This document shows positions 55,175-58,994 of a stretch of DNA of 58,994 nucleotides, piece by piece (position 1 is the first letter of the stretch; the number at the start of each line of letters is the position of its first letter). Made by a program: the position numbers and the translations under genes. The stretch lies in assembly GCF_003335045.1 (NCBI RefSeq), contig NZ_QOZG01000013.1, positions 1 to 58,994 on the forward strand, in the 5' to 3' direction. The notes below the pieces were generated by a model, which saw only the letters and a list, made by a program, of their open reading frames with translations, did not search any database and was not told the origin of the DNA. This DNA comes from Paramesorhizobium salinisoli. GTDB lineage: Bacteria; Pseudomonadota; Alphaproteobacteria; Rhizobiales; Rhizobiaceae.

Positions 55175-55906
55175 TTGTCAGTTCGTCAGGCAGCAGGCTG
55201 GACCGGGCCCATCGATCCGAAATCGCCGATCGGGGCGCAGGTTCACAGCCAGATCAAACGGGCGATCCTGACGCTCGAACTGGCGCCGAATGAAGCCTTG
55301 AGCGAAAAGGAACTATCGCTGAAACTCGGCGTCAGCCGTACCCCGGTGCGCGAGGCGCTGATCAAGCTGGCCGACGAAGGGCTGGTCGATATCTTTCCGC
55401 AACGCGGCACCTATGTCGCTCCCATCCGTGTAGCCGAGGTAATGGAAGCCCGGTTCATCCGGGAAGCCCTGGAGATCGCCGTTGTGCGCAGGGTCGCGCG
55501 CGACGCCGACACGGCCTTCGCCACCCGTCTTGACGAACAGCTTCGGATGCAGAAGCAGGCGGTCGACGCGAGGCGCCTCGATGATTTCATGCTACTCGAC
55601 GACCAGTTTCACCACGCCTTCTCCGACATCGCCGCATTGCCGCGAAGCTGGAAGGTGATCCAGTCAGTGAAAGGCCAACTTGACCGGGTGCGTTACCTGA
55701 GCCTGCCTCAGCCTGGCCATATCGAGCAGCTATATGTCCAGCATGCCGATATCGTTGCGGCGGTGCAGGCGAACAATCCCGATCTGGCCACCCTCCACAT
55801 GAAGACGCATCTGAGGCAGGTCTTCAGTTCCATCGATCAGTTGGTCAAACAGCATCCGTCCCTGTTCGGGGAAAAAGCTGTCACGGCCAACCGGCCGGGG
55901 CGATAA
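55175..55906 (+). CDS. GntR-family regulator, FadR/FCD subfamily
   Basis: A 243-residue regulator. The HTH is in NEALSEKELSLKLGVSRTPVREALIKLADEGLVDIFPQRGTYV (about residues 38-82), followed by an all-helical FCD domain with metal-site type residues (DDQFHHAFSDIA, HADIVAAVQ, MKTHLRQV). It starts at TTG 55175, with GGGAG 8-9 bases upstream. As the last gene of the sugar-acid operon it is the obvious candidate to bind the 18-bp palindrome at 48480-48497. Confidence 0.9.
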   Translation: MSVRQAAGWTGPIDPKSPIGAQVHSQIKRAILTLELAPNEALSEKELSLKLGVSRTPVREALIKLADEGLVDIFPQRGTYVAPIRVAEVMEARFIREALEIAVVRRVARDADTAFATRLDEQLRMQKQAVDARRLDDFMLLDDQFHHAFSDIAALPRSWKVIQSVKGQLDRVRYLSLPQPGHIEQLYVQHADIVAAVQANNPDLATLHMKTHLRQVFSSIDQLVKQHPSLFGEKAVTANRPGR

Positions 55907-56091
55907 GAAACCAGGTCGGGGATTGCTGGACCGGGCTCAAGCCGATCCGGCGGTTTTTACGACCTCGTGAAAACCAGCAATTCGGTATTGCGCTGTTTAT
56001 ATGTGTCGGCAAGGCCATGCGGCACGCGGACGCTGCAATCGCAAATGACAGATCGCACCGCCAGAGCCCGCCACTCCACCGGCTTCCAGAG

Positions 56092-56550
56092 TCAGATGCT
56101 CTCCGGTTTTTTTCGCGAACCGCCAGGACGGGCGGCTTGCGCTGAAATGTTGAACGCCGCGGCCGCACGAATAAGCGCCGTCAACGCCTCTTCATCGATC
56201 ATGTCGCCTTCATGGAAATCGACGGCTCGCCTTGTGTTGCCCTTGAGGCTGGAATTGAAAAGGCCCGAAGGGTCCTCCAGTGAGGCGCCTTTGGCGAAAG
56301 TCAATTTCACGGTATTTTTATAGGTTTCACCGGTACAGATAATTCCCGCGTGCGACCATACTGGAACGCCCCGCATCGCGTTTGACGGCTTTTTCCATTT
56401 GACCTCCTCAACCACTTCGGAGTCCGCTTCCAGGATAAGAGTCCTGAGCCGGGCCAGCATCTGGCCACGCCAATCACCCAGTTCCCTGATCCTCGCATCG
56501 ATCAGTTGAGCGGGAGGAATTTCTCCCTCGTCCAAAACGCCGTTCGTCAT
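56092..56550 (-). CDS. DUF1801-family protein
   Basis: A 152-residue soluble protein of the DUF1801 (YdhG-like) family: WRGQMLARLRTLILEADSEVVEEVKWKKPS, VPVWSHAGIICTGETYKNTVKLTFAKGASLEDPSGLFNS, and a basic tail. Function unknown. ATG 56550 fits the family start; the frame upstream is a shadow. A second, divergent member lies 49 bases upstream on the same strand. Confidence 0.8.
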   Translation of the reverse strand: MTNGVLDEGEIPPAQLIDARIRELGDWRGQMLARLRTLILEADSEVVEEVKWKKPSNAMRGVPVWSHAGIICTGETYKNTVKLTFAKGASLEDPSGLFNSSLKGNTRRAVDFHEGDMIDEEALTALIRAAAAFNISAQAARPGGSRKKPESI

Positions 56551-56599
56551 GAATGGATGTGCCTTTCCTTCAATGCCATTTGCCCGGTCTTCATGCCGC

Positions 56600-57055
56600 T
56601 CACATGCACTCGCCGGGCAAAAGACTCGCCTGCCTAACCCAATCGGCGAATTGAGCTTCGTCCAACTGGTTCTCCTCATAGATGTCGAGATAGCGCACGT
56701 CCTTCTGCTTCGACGTGCCTGGAGGGACAGGACGTAGCGCTGCGCCACGGAAGAAGGCCACCTTGACGTATTTTGTGAAGCAATGAAAGCTGACGAACCA
56801 GACCTTGTCCTCAATGCCATAGAAGGGCGAGTTCCATTTGACGGCCTTGCGCACACCGGGGATGGTGCGCACGATAATCTCGTCAAGGCGGCGTCCTATG
56901 TCGCGCTTCCAACCCGGCATGGCCGCGATATAGGCCTGTACCGGCGTGTCGCCATATCCCTTCGCGATCTGAGGATTGCCGCCGGACAGAAGGACCGGCT
57001 CTTCGGAGGCCTGCCCGGCTGCTGGTTTCATTGGCTTGGACGTTCCGCCAACCAT
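56600..57055 (-). CDS. DUF1801-family protein
   Basis: A 151-residue paralog-like member of DUF1801: YIAAMPGWKRDIGRRLDEIIVRTIPGVRKAVKWNSPFYG, WFVSFHCFTKYVKVAFFRGAALRP, then YLDIYEENQLDEAQFADWV. GAGGAG precedes ATG 57055 by 8 bases. It is followed on the same strand by the other DUF1801 gene. The two share the W-x-P strand pattern but differ widely, so they are not a recent duplication. Confidence 0.8.
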   Translation of the reverse strand: MVGGTSKPMKPAAGQASEEPVLLSGGNPQIAKGYGDTPVQAYIAAMPGWKRDIGRRLDEIIVRTIPGVRKAVKWNSPFYGIEDKVWFVSFHCFTKYVKVAFFRGAALRPVPPGTSKQKDVRYLDIYEENQLDEAQFADWVRQASLLPGECM

Positions 57056-57329
57056 CGCGCTTACTCCTCGAATAGACAGAGATAGGGAAGCATAGCGGAT
57101 TTCAGGCTGTACACACAAATGATTGGCACATCGGTCCGAAAGCAGGTTTCCCGAAGCATGATCAGCAATTCCGCGCGCCTTGCCATTGCGGGGATGGGCG
57201 CCATCCGCTGCGGGAGCCGATCAGTGCGGTGGGCGATCGAATTAAAGCAAGCGACGTCCGGGGATGTCATTGTCCCGCCTGAGGCCAATGCCTATATGAG
57301 TATCACGCTTAGTTGAACAAGGAAGAACC

Positions 57330-58346
57330 ATGACGACGATGTCCCGAACGACCCGCTTTGCAACGCTATTTGCAGGATTGCTCCTGACATTCTCGATGGT
57401 CGGGATGGATTACGCCGAAGCGCGCCGTGGCGGAAGCTTCGGCAGCCGCGGCGCCCGCACGTTCCAGTCGGCCCCATCGACCCGCACGGCGCCGCAGCCG
57501 GCCGCCCCGGTCGAGCGTTCGATGACACCTAACACCGGCCAGAACAACGCAGCCCGCCAGACGCCCGCAACGGCGTCGCGCCCCGGCTTCCTCAACGGGT
57601 TCGGCGGATCGATGCTGCGCGGTCTGGCGCTTGGCGGGCTTATCGGGCTGCTGCTTGGCCACGGGTTCGGCGGTCTGGCCGGCATGTTCGGCTTTCTGCT
57701 GCAGGCCCTGCTGATAGGCGGTGTTGTCATGCTGCTCATCAGGATGTTCCGCTCCCAGTCCACACGGTCGCCGGCCTCCGCAATGGCCGGCAAATCCTCC
57801 GGGCCTGGCAGTTTCTCCTATCGCGAGACGGCGCCTGCCAATCCTGGCGATTCACCGCGCAATTCCCCCAGCGCCGCATCCTTTGGCTTTCCCGGTTTCG
57901 GCTCCCGACAGGATGCCGCGCCTCTGCCGGGCAATGCCGATGAAATCGGCCTGACGCAGCAGGACCTCGACTCCTTCGAGCGTCTGCTGGCGGACGTGCA
58001 AGAAGCCTTCGGACGCGAAGACCATGCCGCTTTGCGCCGAGTGGCAACACCGGAAATGGTATCCTATTTCTCCGAAGAACTGGCCGAGAATGCCAAGAAC
58101 GGCGTCAGGAACGACGTTTCCGACGTCAAGCTCCTGCAGGCGGATATCGCGGAAAGCTGGCGTGAGGACGGTCACGATTATGCTACGGCGGCGCTGCACT
58201 ATTCGTCCCGCGACGTGACCGTCGACCGGGCCAGTGGCGACATTGTCGAAGGCGATGCGGACGAACCGACGGAAGCAACCGAATTGTGGACGTTCACACG
58301 GCAGAATAGCTCTGACTGGAAACTCTCAGCCATACAGCAAGCGTAG
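57330..58346 (+). CDS. Tim44-domain membrane protein
   Basis: A 338-residue protein. An N-terminal helix (FATLFAGLLLTFSMVG) is followed by a low-complexity Gly/Ser/Arg and Pro/Thr stretch (residues 32-90), two hydrophobic segments (LRGLALGGLIGLLLGHGFGG, MFGFLLQALLIGGVVMLLI), and a C-terminal Tim44-like domain. That domain spans about residues 210-338 (DLDSFERLLADVQEAFGREDHAALRRVATPEM, LWTFTRQNSSDWKLSAIQQ). Bacterial Tim44-like proteins of this layout are inner-membrane proteins of uncertain role. ATG 57330 has GGAAG upstream. Confidence 0.85.
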   Translation: MTTMSRTTRFATLFAGLLLTFSMVGMDYAEARRGGSFGSRGARTFQSAPSTRTAPQPAAPVERSMTPNTGQNNAARQTPATASRPGFLNGFGGSMLRGLALGGLIGLLLGHGFGGLAGMFGFLLQALLIGGVVMLLIRMFRSQSTRSPASAMAGKSSGPGSFSYRETAPANPGDSPRNSPSAASFGFPGFGSRQDAAPLPGNADEIGLTQQDLDSFERLLADVQEAFGREDHAALRRVATPEMVSYFSEELAENAKNGVRNDVSDVKLLQADIAESWREDGHDYATAALHYSSRDVTVDRASGDIVEGDADEPTEATELWTFTRQNSSDWKLSAIQQA

Positions 58347-58377
58347 CGCGTAGCTAGATAAACATAAATATCTGAGA

Positions 58378-58413
58378 TTATGCCTGACCGGCAGGGCGCC
58401 GAGTCGGGCATAA
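58378..58413 (+). terminator. Hairpin after the Tim44-like gene
   Basis: TTATGCCTGAC pairs with GTCGGGCATAA over 11 bp (one T-G pair) with a 14-base loop, 31 bases after the stop. No long T-run follows; the loop itself is GC-rich. Confidence 0.45.
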
Positions 58414-58871
58414 CCCAAATGGTTGCCCCCAATGACGGTGACAACCAAAGTCTGAGGCGGGCCCCCATTTGGCCCGACCTGTTGCCGACAAAATGGACCA
58501 GTTCATCTTCTTGGGGGCCCGAGGATATTACATGTTTGTGTTATTTCAACGCATTAAGCGCCTGTACCGGTAACCTTTTCCCTTTGATCCCATTCGATAT
58601 ACTTGCGTCCTCCCCGCACCAAAATCATAAGCTGGCGCGCAAATCTCATCCTCAAAATCTCCCTAATCGCCGGCCCGCTTGTGGTGGCCTTGTCGGTGCT
58701 CGACAGGTGCGGAACTCGGGTCTAAAACCCTGACGCGCGCAACCCACTCGACTCTCTGTGATCATGCGAACAAAATAAGAACATAACATTATACAGAGAG
58801 TGGGTCCAATATCCTGGATTACCTCTCCCCTCGGGATCCCCTGCATTCGCACCTGACGAAGTTGCCTCTAT
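58414..58871. other. Region between the Tim44-like gene and the IS end
   Basis: No gene is supported in these 460 bases. A plus-strand frame at 58380-58733 crosses the hairpin and has no family resemblance. The only clear features are the SOS-type box and inverted repeat near 58750-58801, reported separately. Confidence 0.45.
58751..58801 (-). promoter_or_regulatory. Alphaproteobacterial LexA-type box inside a 9-bp inverted repeat
   Basis: GAACAAAATAAGAAC (58768-58782) is the complement of GTTC-N7-GTTC, the direct repeat bound by LexA in alphaproteobacteria. It lies between ACTCTCTGT (58751-58759) and ACAGAGAGT (58793-58801), a perfect inverted repeat. Read on the minus strand, the only downstream frame (ATG 58765) encodes nothing recognisable. 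The SOS gene may have been lost to the neighbouring IS. Confidence 0.5.
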
Positions 58872-58994
58872 GGTCAGGACTCATTGCTCAAAGCCAGAAG
58901 ATGACGGCGGCTGCGATGCAGATGGCCGAGAAGAAGGTGTGAGCACAGCGGTCGTAGCGGGTGGCGATGCGCCGCCAGTCCTTGAGCTTTGCGA
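58872..58994 (-). mobile_element. IS5-family insertion sequence, 3' end (cut by window edge)
   Basis: The element continues beyond the right edge. GGTCAGGACTCA at 58872-58883, just after the transposase stop, is the probable terminal inverted repeat; the terminus is inferred. Only about 120 bases are visible. Confidence 0.65.
58888..58994 (-). CDS. IS5-family transposase, C-terminal end (partial)
   Basis: The minus strand encodes KLKDWRRIATRYDRCAHTFF followed by SAICIAAAVIFWL and a TGA at 58888-58890. The RRIATRYDR-x-A-x-x-F block is the classical end of IS5/IS427-group transposases. The catalytic part lies outside the window. Confidence 0.85.
   Translation of the reverse strand, partial: AKLKDWRRIATRYDRCAHTFFSAICIAAAVIFWL

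Noticed and set aside
55907-55970. Possible terminator with a TTTTT run after the GntR gene
   Set aside because: The T-run is present at about 55955, but the preceding CCGG...CCGG pairing is too short and irregular to call a stem.

Overview
This 59-kb window is bacterial and almost certainly from an alphaproteobacterium of the Brucella/Ochrobactrum group or a close relative. This is inferred from the style of the proteins, from a class C beta-lactamase that resembles the Ochrobactrum OCH enzymes, from alphaproteobacterial iron-box and SOS-box motifs, and from the high density of ABC and TRAP uptake operons. No rRNA, tRNA, CRISPR array or replication gene was seen. The window is bounded by IS DNA on both sides: a truncated IS21-family element on the left and the end of an IS5-family transposase on the right. 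Together with several decaying genes, this marks an accessory catabolic region.

Layout, left to right. (1) 1-1511: end of an IS21-type element whose istA carries an amber stop. (2) 1.66-4.56 kb, minus: polar amino-acid ABC transporter. (3) 5.0-8.0 kb: a small ORF, a conserved hypothetical gene with an eroded 3' end, and the class C beta-lactamase. (4) 8.2-10.5 kb, minus: a two-subunit PQQ-dependent membrane polyol-type dehydrogenase. (5) 11.4-15.2 kb: a GntR/UTRA regulator, then a trehalose-synthase-like GH13 enzyme paired with a luciferase-like oxidoreductase. (6) 15.5-20.9 kb: a multiply frameshifted BTAD/TPR regulator pseudogene, divergent from an intact operon of exported cupin, cysteine-synthase-like enzyme and group II PLP decarboxylase. 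(7) 21.1-23.9 kb, minus: TAXI-type TRAP transporter. (8) 24.4-31.8 kb: sugar ABC operon divergent from ROK regulator, Gfo/Idh/MocA dehydrogenase and ThuA-domain protein. (9) 32.0-39.3 kb: LacI regulator with two operators, then a second sugar ABC operon that includes a GH127 (beta-L-arabinofuranosidase family) enzyme. (10) 40.4-44.3 kb: iron/siderophore-type ABC transporter divergent from a methyltransferase, with Irr-like and RirA-like sites between them. (11) 44.3-46.5 kb: remains of an idonate/5-ketogluconate locus (gluconokinase and MFS carrier intact, SDR reductase reduced to its two ends). (12) 46.7-48.4 kb: small conserved proteins. (13) 48.5-55.9 kb: a complete sugar-acid operon (Zn dehydrogenase, TRAP DctPQM, UxuB-like, UxuA, GntR/FCD regulator) behind a perfect 18-bp palindrome. 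(14) 56-58.3 kb: two DUF1801 proteins and a Tim44-like membrane protein.

Much of the window serves scavenging of plant- or soil-derived carbon: polyols, glycosides, arabinofuranosides, hexuronates and aldonates. Five of the six solute-binding-protein genes are followed by an intercistronic stem-loop before the first permease gene. The least explained unit is the cupin/CysK-like/decarboxylase operon at 17.7-20.9 kb. All family assignments come from reading the translations; no database search was run.
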